This document shows, one piece after another, positions 10,465 through 22,002 of a stretch of DNA of 64,000 nucleotides. A model generated the notes under the pieces. It saw only the letters and a program-made list of their open reading frames with translations. It had not been told where the DNA came from and made no database searches. The translations under genes were made by a program, and so were the position numbers. Within the stretch, counting starts at the first letter, position 1, and each line of letters begins with the position of its first letter. The DNA is from Diphasiastrum complanatum (taxonomy: Eukaryota > Streptophyta > Lycopodiopsida > Lycopodiales > Lycopodiaceae), in assembly GCA_029204225.1 (NCBI GenBank), contig CM055111.1:3721744-3785743 (forward strand), in the 5' to 3' direction.

Positions 10465-11592
10465 GTAGCCTTTAGCACAAAGACTTTTGCACATTCACAC
10501 AAAGTTCTATTTTCTCTCTCACAACTCCATTTTGCTGAGGAGTATATGAAAAAGAGAACTCTCTTTGAATACCCTCTCTCTCACAAAAGTCTTTAAACTT
10601 ATTGGAAGTGTATTCCCCTCCACTATCACTTCTTAAAGCTTTTATCTTGAAAGGAAATTGCTTCTCTACATAAGCTTTAAAGGTAAGAAACATCATAAAC
10701 CATGGCTTTTGAAACAGATCCAAGGATGTCTTGTATAATCACCTACAAAAGAGACAAAGCAGTTGGCTCCTCCTTTGCTCTTAGTTGATAAGAAATGAAC
10801 ATCTGAGTGTACAAGTTCAAATGGTTGCTTTGTCTTGATACTTGATCTAGGAAAAGGCCTTCTGTGTGACTTTGCCAGCACACAAGCTTCACAAGGTAGA
10901 AGCTGATTTGACAGTGTCTTTGGTAGACCAACATCTTTTCCTTCTTTGACCATAGATTGCATGGCTTTGAAATTGGGATGACCCAATCTCTTATGCCACA
11001 GATCCTCCTGTCGAACCTTGGTCTCATAAGCAATATCTGAAATGTTAGCGCTCTCCCTAGAATCTAGTTTGTACAACTTACCAATTCTAGATCCTCTAGC
11101 AATAACTTCATTTTCTCTTGAGATTATACACTTGTCAACTTGAAACTTGGCATCCAATCCACTATCAAACAACTGTCCTACACTAATGAGATTCTTAGTC
11201 AATTTAGGTACATACAGTACATCATGTAAGCAAAACGATTTTGATGATGATGCATATAATAGAATGCTACCTATTCCTTCAAACCTACACTCTACATCAT
11301 TAGCAGTATAGATTGACCTTTTTGCATCTAGATATGGCATGAGATTAGTGGAAGAGTTCCTAGAACTAGACAACTGGGAACTAGCCCCACTATCTATCCA
11401 CCAGACTTCTTCATTCTTAAAAGGAAAAGATGAAAAAGTAGACATTATTAATGAATCCTCTCTTTCACTCTCTACACCCTCACACTCATCTTTATTAATA
11501 AGGTTAGCTTGCTTAGATTGGTTGTTCTTCTTAAAACAGTTTGATGCATAATGTCCTTTCTTTCCACCAAAAAAACACTTGATCTTTGACAA
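10465..11592 (-). pseudogene. Copia protease and integrase (minus strand), 3' truncated
   Basis: Downstream part of the element whose gag is at 11600-12345. It shows the protease box VWWIDSGASSQLSSS, the LHDVLYVPKLTKNLISVGQL segment, the HHCC zinc-binding region (WHKRLGHPNF and CEACVLAKSHRRPF), and the integrase core with a frameshift at about 10720. After the shift, KALRSDSGGEYTSNKF gives the second catalytic Asp, but the expected ERKNR is degraded to a VREKIEL form. Sequence similarity stops at about 10460, so RT and RNase H are missing. Confidence 0.88.
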
Positions 11593-12345
11593 CTTCTTCT
11601 TGCCACTGGATGTTGCACCTTGTGAGGACTGATCCTCACTACCTTCTTTGGCTTTGTCCTTCTTGAAGTGTTATTGTCCTTTGCCCTTTCCTCTTGACTT
11701 GTATCTGATGAAGAGTGCTTTGTCATCTCCACCATCTTTCAATGAAATTTTGTTGATCCTTAGCATCTTGTTCTCTTGCCTGCTTTCTTCAGCAATGAGA
11801 ACACCTTGCAGTGTCTCCAAGGATGGAAGATCCTCTTTGACAACTTAAGTCTGCACAATACTGTCATACTCATCTCTAAGTCCATTTAGGACTACTTGAA
11901 CAAGTTCAGTGTTCTTAAGAGCATCATTAATACTAGCTAACTCTTGATGAAGATCCTTAACTCTCATGACATATGATGAAGCACTCTCATCTACTCTCTG
12001 ATAACTTAAAAATATTTGGTTCCTATGTGTAAGCAATCTAGAAGTATTTTTGATTTCATAGATTGTTTTTAGAGTATCCCAAGCTTCCTTGGCAGTGGTG
12101 CATGTACTGATCTCTCTTAACACTTCATTGGTAACATTCATTTTTATAAAATGAAGGGCAATTCTGGTTCTTTTGTGGAATGTTGCAGCTTCATTAGGTG
12201 CAACAGGTTCTTCTTCAGCTCCACTCACAATATCCATTACATCCTGTAGAATCAACAATGATTCCATTCTGATCTTCCACATTGCATAATTGGAAGATAT
12301 TAATCTCTCACTGTTCTCTAAGAAATGTGAAGATGAAGACTTCTT
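11593..12345 (-). pseudogene. Copia gag (minus strand), interrupted
   Basis: Reads NYAMWKIRMESLLILQDVMD at the start, then KMNVTNEVLREISTCTTAKE and LLTHRNQIFLSYQRVDESAS, all typical of the copia UBN2-type gag. A stop at about 11847 and a frameshift break it. The nucleocapsid zinc knuckle near 11560 reads CFFGGKKGHYASNC: the second Cys of CX2CX4HX4C is replaced by Gly, so zinc binding should be lost. The true start is probably slightly upstream of the first Met inside the frame (12282), near 12345. Confidence 0.87.
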
Positions 12346-13077
12346 CTTGGTGAGAAATTCTAGTAATGATAAAAAATGGAGTTGAAAGGATGTTGCTTGC
12401 TATCTCAATCTAGGATCTAACACAGATGTTGATCCACCCTATGAAATCTAGCAACAAATTTGAGAAAAAATTCTCAATACAAAAAATCAATCTATCTTGA
12501 ATTTGGATTTTGCTTGTCAAAAAAGAAGAATCACATGCAAGCAAGAAGTCTACTAATAAACTCTCTACGAACTTACTTTCAACTCAAACACAGTAATATG
12601 TGTGAAATGAAAAGTCTAAGACCTCAGAACACTCACTTCTATTCAATCCTATGTGATTGACAATGAAAATTGATGAAAATGGTGAAAAAGACAGATGTGT
12701 GCTCACTTTGGCATATCCCACGAGTTGAGTACCCTCGCAAATTTTGATTGCCTAAAACTCTTCTAAAAACAAATCAAATTGATTTAGAAACAAAAGCAAC
12801 ACATTCTGCTCTCCAATACCTATCCAACAAGCTATAGAACATCAAATTTAGATCATTTCTTGAGAAGTAGCACTCATTAATGAGGGCTGATTTCACACGT
12901 GTGAGCTCTCTGTCCGTACAGAGCTCCGCTGGATCAGATCAGCCTTGATTTTATCCACTTATGGTCCACAAATTGCTTGTTTCTCAGCAAGTTTGAATCC
13001 TTCTCCAAAATCCGAGTTCTTGCAAGCAAAAACACTAATGATCTGATGTATACACCCTCACCTCTTCAAATCATGAA
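12346..13077 (-). other. 5' untranslated leader of the minus-strand copia
   Basis: Lies between the primer binding site and gag. It contains a CACACGTGTG palindrome at 12894-12903, directly beside a GAGCTCT/AGAGCTC inverted repeat (about 12903-12926). No ORF of note. Confidence 0.6.
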
Positions 13078-13089
13078 GCTCTGAAACCA
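13078..13089 (-). promoter_or_regulatory. Primer binding site, initiator tRNA-Met type
   Basis: Minus strand TGGTTTCAGAGC, one change from the usual TGGTATCAGAGC, directly abutting the LTR end at 13090. Confidence 0.8.
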
Positions 13090-13200
13090 TGTGAAGTTTT
13101 TAGCACATGTGAACTTCACTACACACCTACAAGATCTTACTGAGGTGTTGTGATTCACAAGATTGATCAAAGAACAATATGTTTGAAAAATCTATCTATG
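13090..13200 (-). repeat. 5' LTR stub of the minus-strand copia (truncated)
   Basis: Matches 52107-52214 closely (AAGTTTTTAGCAC and following) until about 13200, where similarity stops. Only about 110 bp of the LTR remain. Confidence 0.83.
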
Positions 13201-14290
13201 CATAAAGAGCTTTGCGACATTGCTAAGAACTTTATTGCAAGAATTTGGTCCTTTAGATGCATCTTCATATGCAAGTCGAAGTTAGCAACAAATTCATGCC
13301 TCTTTTATTGCATGCATGCCCACATTTTAGTTGCACCTTTTTATGCAATTTCCATACCGTTTTTCTCACATGCTTTCCTAGGCTCTCTGGGAGGGTATAT
13401 TAATAAAAATGGGTATCAACTTGGATATCACAGAATATGATTTCACTAAGGTTGATACTTGACTAGGGCTGGTTTGAGCCCAATGAATGTTGTTATCAAT
13501 ACACAAATAAGGGGAAAAAAGGATTGATTTTGTGATGGTATGAATACAATATCCATTTTTTCTTAAATTTAATCCTTGGTGCCTTAAATACATTGGTGGG
13601 CACCAAGAAAGTATTGGCCTTTAAAATCATTTGCATATTGCATTTAAAAAGGTCATGCTTTTCATTGAGTGCACATTGCCCTTGAAAGACAATGTGATTT
13701 TAGATTATACTTATTTACTTATGCTTCGATTTGGTATCACCCTTGCAATACTCATACTGGTTGATATTAGCCACCAATTTGTAGGAATGCTTATATTCAT
13801 AACTTAGATGGTGTCAATTTTTTTATAAAGTCTAATATCAGGATCCGATTGGTATTCAAATTTCAATACTTGCCCAACAATACTCTCAACTTGCACAATG
13901 TAGCAACATCATCACCAACAACAATAAATCAATAAAGATTACTTATTTGCAATCACAAAATGATTCTATATGTTACATCATCACCAACAACAATAAATCA
14001 ATAAAGATTACTTATTTGCATTCACAAAATCCTTTTATATGTTTTTTCTATCATTGTCATATCTCTACTCATGCATACACATTGAATCAGAGTAAAACCC
14101 TTGAGATAAGGAAAGGAAAGGCTAATCATCTTCATAGTTCCAAGACAACTAGGACTTGAAAATAGCTTATTTTCTTGCATCCAATATTAAACAATCACAC
14201 TTTTTATTCAAGGCAATGACTTTGTGGTATACCATAATGTTCTTGTTTTGCTTGGGAATGGGGGTGGGGGTTTGAGAACCCATAAATCCC
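13201..14290. repeat. Unassigned AT-rich stretch with a 69-bp tandem duplication
   Basis: ACATCATCACCAACAACAAT starts a unit at 13906 and again at 13975 (period 69). No coding or LTR signal recognised elsewhere in the stretch. Confidence 0.65.
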
Positions 14291-14439
14291 TTGAGGAGGA
14301 CTTATGTTCCAACTTTCTTCTATGATCTAACCTTGCACCAAGTATATCAAAAAAGGGAGGTGGGTATTCTTAGAGATAGACTAGCCAAAGTTGGCGATGG
14401 ATATGAAAATATTAGTGAAAATAATAATGGGAATGTATT

Positions 14440-16057
14440 AGTGAAAGTATTTTCTACCACCCACGTAAGTGGTGGATCACTCTTGATAACACCTCCACAC
14501 ATTCCGAACATGAAGAGAAAGAAGCTGGATGAGAAGGTGGAGCAAGGATTGCTAGTAGGCTATGATGTACATTCATCATACTATACAAGATCTACATGTC
14601 GGAGAGCAACGAAGTAAGACTATCATAGACGTCAAGTTTGACGAAGGAAGAACGATGGCTGACGAAGATCCAGTCAGCTACGACATTCTCACCAAGTAGT
14701 ATTATGACCTGCCCACACTGAAAGAGGGAACAGATCTTGAACATCTAGATCAAAATGTTCAAACTATGAATGAACTGAGTGACAGTTCAAACAATGAGCG
14801 GCAAGACCTGCAGCCTGTACCCAGAACACCTACAACGCACAATGGTTCTATTGTCAATATGAAGAAAAAAGACAAAGCAATCGCTGATCCTGCACCATCT
14901 CCAAGGAGATCTAGTAGAGAAAGAAGACAACCTGTTAAATACATACTAGACAGCTCAGCTTCTGTATCAGAAGAGTTTTGTGGATTTGGAGGTGAACCAC
15001 AAACCTATCAAGAAGCTGTTTAATGTCCAAAAAAAGAAAACTGGATAAATGCCAAGGAACACGAGATGGACTCCATGAAGAAGAACAAAGTCTAGACTCT
15101 TAAACGAGTGTCAACAGATAGGAAAATTGTCAAGTGCAAGTGGGTCTATAGTGTAAAGATCTTATATAGTGAAGTAATCATTATTGGTGTCTATGATGAC
15201 GACACACTAAATTTGTCAAAGAGTGACACATTGATTGCACAGGTGAAAGAGGATATTTCAAGGCACTTTGAAAGAAGCAAAATGCTACATGGTCTTGCAG
15301 ATTGATAGAGATCTTGAGGGTGGAAGATTGTATCTACACCAATCAAGATAGATTCAGAAAATCCTTTATGATTTTCAGATGGCTTATTGCAAGGGAGTAA
15401 ATACTTCGATGATTTCTAGCACAATACTAACAAATGAAGACTGTCCTAGAGACGATGCAGAATGAGAAGCACTGGAACATAAGCTTTAACGAAGGCTTAT
15501 TGGTTCTTTGATGTACTTGGCAGACAATATGCGGCCAGACATTGCTTACGTAGTGTTCAGATTGAGCCAGTTCAACATAGATCCAGGACCCATACATTGG
15601 AAAATTGCCAAGAGGATCCTGCAATACCTACAGCATACAAAGGACTATGGGCTTTGCTATTGCCATGATGCGGGATTTCAAGTGAAGTCCTGTAGTGATG
15701 CGAGCATCAATCAAAGATGACTCCAAGAGCATCTTAGGAAACTACACCATCGCAGCAGACCATCGTAGTAGACGTAGCTGTCATTTGGATCAACATGAAA
15801 CAAACAATAACCGCCCTTCTTGTGAGGCAGAGTATGTTGCTACAGCCAAGATGGCTAATGAGTTGACATGGCTCAAACAGTTCCTAGATGGACTAAGAGA
15901 GAGCACCAATGAACCACTAACGTTGTACATGGACAATACTTCTACTATACATTTGACAAAGGATCCTGTGTCTACAAATTACTGTCACTATGAACAAAAG
16001 GTCGAAATCAAAACACAGTCAATTGATTTAGCATCTAATACTGGAAATTTGAGATAG
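14440..16057 (+). pseudogene. Copia pol of a second lineage with RT core deleted
   Basis: Order on the plus strand: integrase C-terminal motif HIPNMKRKKLDEKVEQGLLV then GYDVHS (about 14500-14580); the linker with FDEGRTMADE and PRRSSRERRQPVKY (14640-14945); the RT start KCKWVYSVK (about 15130-15160). The sequence then jumps to VIIIGVYDDDTLNLSKSD, so most of the fingers and palm are missing, and the catalytic YVDD is changed to YDDD. Later come RLIGSLMYLADNMRPDIAYV, the RNase H opening, and CEAEYVATAKMANELTWLKQ. Several stops and shifts. It differs clearly from the other copia families here (for example SLMYL and AYVVFRLSQF). Confidence 0.87.
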
Positions 16058-16343
16058 TGTAGTAAAGATGTCATTGGAATAACTTTCTGCGTAGAAATAT
16101 GCTAGTCTGTTACACTTTTGCTCTGAAAAAAATCTTTACTCAATGGAAGCATGGTTTCGCATTGTTCATACAAATCAATTCATATCCATCAACGAAGTAA
16201 AACATACTCTCATTTCAACAGATGTGATCAAACTAAACCAAAAGTTGCAACAACTATTTCTCAGTCGTCTGCTTGAAAATGCTTAATTTTCAGAGTTTAT
16301 CTGTTGAGAGAAACACCCATCTCCAGAAAATGATCTTTGTGTT
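16058..16343. other. Sequence after the copia pol; possible worn 3' end
   Basis: No clear purine tract or LTR start. Nothing else recognised. Confidence 0.35.
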
Positions 16344-16441
16344 CTAGTCCCTAGTAACTATCCTCAGACAAGGAGAACATAGCTAACATTGTAAATTGTA
16401 CATAGAGTTTTCCTCGTCTGAGGATAGTTACTAGGGACTAG
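16344..16441. repeat. Inverted repeat, 26-bp perfect arms
   Basis: CTAGTCCCTAGTAACTATCC at 16344 begins an arm to 16369 that is exactly complementary to 16416-16441. The pairing continues imperfectly into the loop and into the flanks, giving a hairpin of roughly 100-110 nt. It could be a miniature inverted-repeat element or a small-RNA hairpin. Confidence 0.85.
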
Positions 16442-19400
16442 CACAAAGAGAAATAGACTTGTCTATCTCCTATGATAACTGGAGATCCAATCAAATGAGG
16501 AACTGTACTCAAGCATTTGCAGACCATAAACTGTAGCAAAATAAAATCCACTAGATAAATTAAATTCTCCACAAATAAAATACTTATGTTGTGAGAATGT
16601 CCGTGAGATCCATAGGTTCTCAAATAAAATACTGGAGTAGAGAGATTCAAAACACTGATCTGAATTCTTACTCAAATAATAGATCAAGAATTAGTCATCA
16701 CACTTAAGAGTCATCACCATTTCTTATAATCCTTTGACAATAATTAAGTATCTATTTATGATCTGTCAACCATGAATATTTAGATTCATATGATTCGCCA
16801 ATCGTAATTTCCTACAATCCAAAGTCATAATCATTTACAAATTACTGGAGTATATGTCCAACATAACTTAGGAAAAGTAAGAGTCATTCCAAAATCTTTC
16901 CATTAAGAAAATACTGGATTTAGGAATACTTTCAAAATATGATTCTTTAACTGAAGTGCAAGATTCAAGTTCTATAAACAACTGGTAATTAAAGACTGAA
17001 CGCATACCAAAATGACAATCATCTTCAACTACAAAAAACTTTAGATTACAATCCAGAATCACATCTAGATACCCAAAGTCCTGCTGAAAATCAATTCATT
17101 ATGATTCGTTATCCAATTGAGCGCTCTGGGATACAATCACAAATGAGTTGAGCTATTCCTTAACTAAGGAATACTCTATCCCAAAAATAATATATATATC
17201 CAATGCACATAATTTTAACTGATGAACCCAAATGATTTACTAATCATGCGTCTTATAAGCTAAATAATTCAAAACTATCAGTTTCTGGTAAAACCACATC
17301 ATACTGATCGTTTTACCAATTAACTTCATCCTGGAGTAATCAACTACTCAAGTTAATTGCCAATAATTTAGAAATCTCAAATGTCTAGGTGAAGAATTCA
17401 ATTATACTAGTATGACAACACATTTAGATCCTTACCCAAATCATTTATAAGTTAATCCATAAATCTTCCATACAAAGATTTGTTAACTCTACAAGTATTT
17501 GTCAAGACAATACTTCATCATATGCTTATGTTCGCTGACTAGGTTAAGTGCACCAGATAACCTTAGTAACTAGGATTACATAGTATATTCATACAAGATT
17601 AATCGTGCACATATGAGAATAATCTTAGTATGACCCAGTGCATAAACACATTCTTACTTGGCAGATTCTTCCAGAACCCACATATGTTACTCACATAACT
17701 CACTGAGATCTTGTAACTCAGCTACAAAATATTTTCTATTTCTCATGACTAAATAACATATCTAAAAAATCTCTAGGACGAATAAAATTCACTCTCAACA
17801 GTTTTTTCAATCCAACTTACCTCTAGTAGCATAATTTCTTTCACTCAATCAACCCCTCTCTGGTGCTAGTACTCAAACTAAGATTAGGTTGATCCAATAC
17901 AAAACTCTTAGACTAAAATTCTGTTCAAACTTACTTCTATTCCAATCAAAATAGAATTAGTAACCTTTGACCTCTCATTGTACTACTTATAAATAATGAT
18001 TCAAATATCAAACTTGTTCTAGAACCAGATTGTCCACACAATCCCTAGAGAATTCCTCTTACTCGAAAAGTTCCAATTAGGTATCTTACTCTGAATCTAT
18101 CCGAAATTACTTTCAGACCAAAACTCATTTCTATACCACATCTGGTTCTCTTCCAAAAATTATGCAACCAACAGATTCCCAAATAGAATTTTATCCCATC
18201 ACTTCACCTCTCCTTTTAAAGCAATTATAGATTTCAATAAAAGTTAACTGGAAAGATGATATATGAAAATATCCAAATCCAAGAGAAGTCAATAATAAGT
18301 GCTTCCAGTAAAGGATTCACTTCATTACAAACATGACTTCTCCTTCAAATATTTTCAATCTGAGTGATAGAAACTACTATTCCATTCGAAATCCATTTAT
18401 GCAATAGAGATATTCTAGGTTTAAAAAATTGAAATATTTTAACCTTAGAATTTATCTAAATTCCAAGTCTATTCACACAAGTAGTAATTTATATGACATA
18501 ACATTCTTTTAGAAGAATAACTTCATGCTGGAAAGAATCATATAAATTAGTATGATATCTTATATTCGAGAAATTACTAAGAAGTAAATGATTAATTAAG
18601 AAAGTGAGAAATAGATTTTAGGGCCTCTGATTTTGTAAATAATGAGATACCATATTAGGATCTAGATTAAACCTCAAAATTTTCCAAAGTAGCCCACATT
18701 TGATCGAATGGTTTTCTTTTTTCCCGTATCGCGACTAGGTACTAAAACACACCATTGATCATCAGATCTTTACAGTCCTAGAATTTTCTTTCCAAAATGA
18801 CTGATGTCCCATACCATCAGCTTTTCCTTCTAGAAAACTCTGTGACTGCCTTATTTGATATTCTAGAGATCCTTTGATCATCTAGTTGTCCTATAATCCA
18901 TATAGGGTATTATCTCTTGTTTCCAAACACTAGAGAATCCATTTATTTGGATGATTGGCATGCCTATCAGATGGATACCACAAATCCACTTCTGACCATG
19001 TGACTTAAAAAGAAGAATTAACATGGTTCAACATTGGATTCTGATCTTTTTTGGTCAATGAATAAGCTTCAAATCCCCTATTGATGCATCAAATCTAGGG
19101 ACAAGCTTCTGTCAACTAACAGATCCAATGTAATCCACATATCTGATTCCACTTCTAACATCACAATTGACATCCAAAATTGTAGATAACTCAATGGTTA
19201 CAAAGATAACATTTATTATTTCAATTAAATGAATTTAGTCCAGGAAATTAATAATCGGTGTTAAGCAATTATTTACTGGGAATCACCTAAAATACTAACT
19301 GCAAAATACATTTCCCAATCACACGTACTACCTCTGATTTCCACTCTTCTCTCCTTAGAATTTTCAGTTCCCTAAAAATCTATTTCAGCTAAGGTACCAA

Positions 19401-20040
19401 GAAGACGTAGCTGGCAATGAATCACTGACTACAATGAGGAGTAGGGCGAGTTTGGTCTCAATATATTGAGCCAAAAGCAACCTGGGCACATAGTCGTGCA
19501 TAGCCCTAAGTTCCCTATACATAGATTCACCTAGAATAGAGTCCTAAGCATGGACCAACTATTCATAGAATTGGTATTGATAACTCTACACATGCATACA
19601 CTGTCTCATACCTTGTCTAAACTCCATTTAGTGTGTTCTGGGCCTCACAAGGATATTAGTTACTTTCAGGTCACATCCAATATGACATGGCATAACGAAC
19701 AACTTGATTTACAGGAGTACCGTGTATCCAAGACTAGGAGTATACTAAATCCTACTTACTAGCCATGAACATAACAATAATCACTCCAACAAATGAAGAA
19801 CAGCCCCTGGATGAAGAACGTCTCGTTCCTAGCATGCACAGCTAACACCCGTGGACAAAGATTCTCAAGCAATCAGGGATGAAGAAGCTACGGAAAGCAC
19901 GTGATGCAGCACATGAAGACGAATTAGGGGGAGGGAGAGAGCATTGTTAGCATGATGTTAGAGCAGAGGAAAATGAAGGAGGAATCTCGACCAGAGGAAA
20001 ATGAAGGAGGGATAGAGCGAAGTTAGCGCCAAAAAAATTG
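16442..20040. other. 3.6 kb AT-rich stretch without recognised content
   Basis: Reading frames are short and no gag, pol, LTR-end or primer-site motif was found on either strand. It may be very old transposon sequence or host intergenic DNA. Confidence 0.45.
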
Positions 20041-20043
20041 GTG

Positions 20044-20553
20044 CTAATTAATGCTGTCGCCGGGCCAATCGTATAGTTGGCATTTTTGGGTTCCTAAGTT
20101 TGCGCATTTTCTGGGGTCCAAGTTTGAGCATTTTTTTTGGTTGTAAGTTTGAGCCTCATTTTCAAAACTATAAAGCATATTAGAATTTTCAACTGCAAGG
20201 AAGATTACGATGATGGCAGTGGGAGACAACGACCCATGTGCATCATTAGGATTGCCTTCACACACAAGCGATGGCGGGCTGAGGGTGATAACAGATTTCT
20301 CTTGGCCTCCCTCTTGCTTCTCGATTGATTCTGCCTCAAGATACGTCTCAACAGATATGTTCGGATGATCCCCAGACCGACAACTTATTGGGGGGTGTAT
20401 GTGACAGGACCTCACCGCTATTCTTACTAAATAGGTCGGCCACGCGTTGCTACCTTCAAGAATCATTTGCTGCTTCTGACCATAGTTCTTTGTCATTGTT
20501 TGCAGAATTTGCTCACATGGCAACTTCCTCAAGCCAGCTTGAACCAAGCCCAT
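20044..20553 (-). CDS. 169-codon ORF of unknown nature (doubtful)
   Basis: The longest frame in this area, beginning MGLVQAGLRKLPCEQ and ending near the low-complexity repeat GTTTGAGCATTTT. It has no domain I recognise. Local GC is higher than in the neighbours. The C-terminal part repeats a phrase (NLDPRKCANLGTQKC), which reflects a short DNA repeat (20095-20150). It could be a chance frame. Confidence 0.2.
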   Translation of the reverse strand: MGLVQAGLRKLPCEQILQTMTKNYGQKQQMILEGSNAWPTYLVRIAVRSCHIHPPISCRSGDHPNISVETYLEAESIEKQEGGQEKSVITLSPPSLVCEGNPNDAHGSLSPTAIIVIFLAVENSNMLYSFENEAQTYNQKKCSNLDPRKCANLGTQKCQLYDWPGDSIN

Positions 20554-20639
20554 TTTCTAGGCTTTCAACAAGCCATGTCAAATTATTGAGTCATTGCAAT
20601 ATCATTGAGCACCTGGTTCAATGGTAACTATTCACTCAG

Positions 20640-22000
20640 TCTCCTATTGTTAAGAGACAATATGGGAAAATTTCAATTTATAAGGGCGAAAAATGAGCTA
20701 TCTTGGTCATGGACATCAAATTTGATCTATCATGTGTAATGTGATTCAATGCAACTGATAGAGAGCCTGACTGAATCAATCTGAATGTACTACACTTGAT
20801 ATTGGTTTAATTTGATCACTCAATTAGCCATGCCAAGTGGTCGACAATAGTTTTAGCTATCTCAAGTGATAGGGACCAATTCTATCCATGAGAGATCAAA
20901 CTCGAGTAATTGGAATGTTCTAACATTGAGATTGGTTCAGTTTAGTTACTCAATGATCTATGTCCAATGATAAGGACAAAAATCACAGCATAAGCATCAA
21001 ACGTGAGCTATTTCGACCGATGTACATGAATGTCCTACACTTGAGATTCCTCTAATTTAAACACTCAATGTCGAGTGATGATTGAGGAGGAACAAAATTG
21101 AGACTTCTTGCATGTAGGCATCATATTGAAGTTATGTCAAATGATAAACATCAACTTTCGGCTATCTCAAATAGTAGGGACCAGTTTCATCGACAATGGA
21201 TCAAACTTGAGTAATCTGAATGTTATAAATTTAGGATCACTGGAGTTTGATCACTCAATGAACTATGTGGAATATTAAGACCAAAATTGCAAGCTACTGT
21301 GAGTGACAGACATCAAATTGTGCCATCTTAAGTGGTAGACATCTAATTTGATCAAACACAATCTATTAGATCAAACATGAGCTACCTCAAGTGATAAACA
21401 TCATACTTGAGCTATTCATTTTTTGCAGGCTTGTAATTCTCCGAATTCAATCATGCTATGACAAATCTTCAATGACAAGGGCTAAAATTGAGCTATTCCG
21501 AGATAGATTTGAACTTGAACTATCTCATGACATAGAGGTCAATTCCATCGACCAATCAAAATTGACTGATCTCAGTATTAGTCAATTTTGATCATTCGAT
21601 GCATGTAGGATCAGATTCAAGCCATTTGAATTTCCTGTTGACCACTCAGTGGGTAATATTGAGTGATAAGTTCCAAAATCTCTCTATCGTGAGTGATACT
21701 AGACATCAACTTTGAGCTATATTCTCAAACTTAATCACTTTATGAGAAATCTAGAGTGACAAGCACCACCAATGAACTTTTTCCCTAAGATGCGTAGTGA
21801 ATTTCAATTATGTTGTGTGATAGGGATAAATTTCATTGACAAGGGCTTGAAGTCGAGCTATCTTAATGTCCTAGAGTTGGGATAGGTTGAGTTTGATCAC
21901 TTGATGAGCCATGTTAGATGACAAGTCGCAAAGTAACACGTTAGCATCAAATTTTGGCTTTTCCGAGTGGCACCAAATTTGATCTATTTAAGTTTTGTAA
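20640..22000. repeat. Strongly diverged tandem repeat region
   Basis: The phrase TTTGATCACTCAATGAGCCA, in variants, recurs at about 20811, 20940, 21050, 21243, 21585, 21640, 21730 and 21888. It is followed each time by words such as AGTGATAAGGACCAAA and GAGCTATCT. Two longer blocks (about 20909-20985 and 21202-21285) align to each other over most of their length. Unit length varies. No coding signal. Confidence 0.7.
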
Positions 22001-22002
22001 GC

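Noticed and set aside
16442-19500. Host genes in the long AT-rich stretch
   Set aside because: Frames are short, and neither splice-linked exons nor protein-like composition could be supported.
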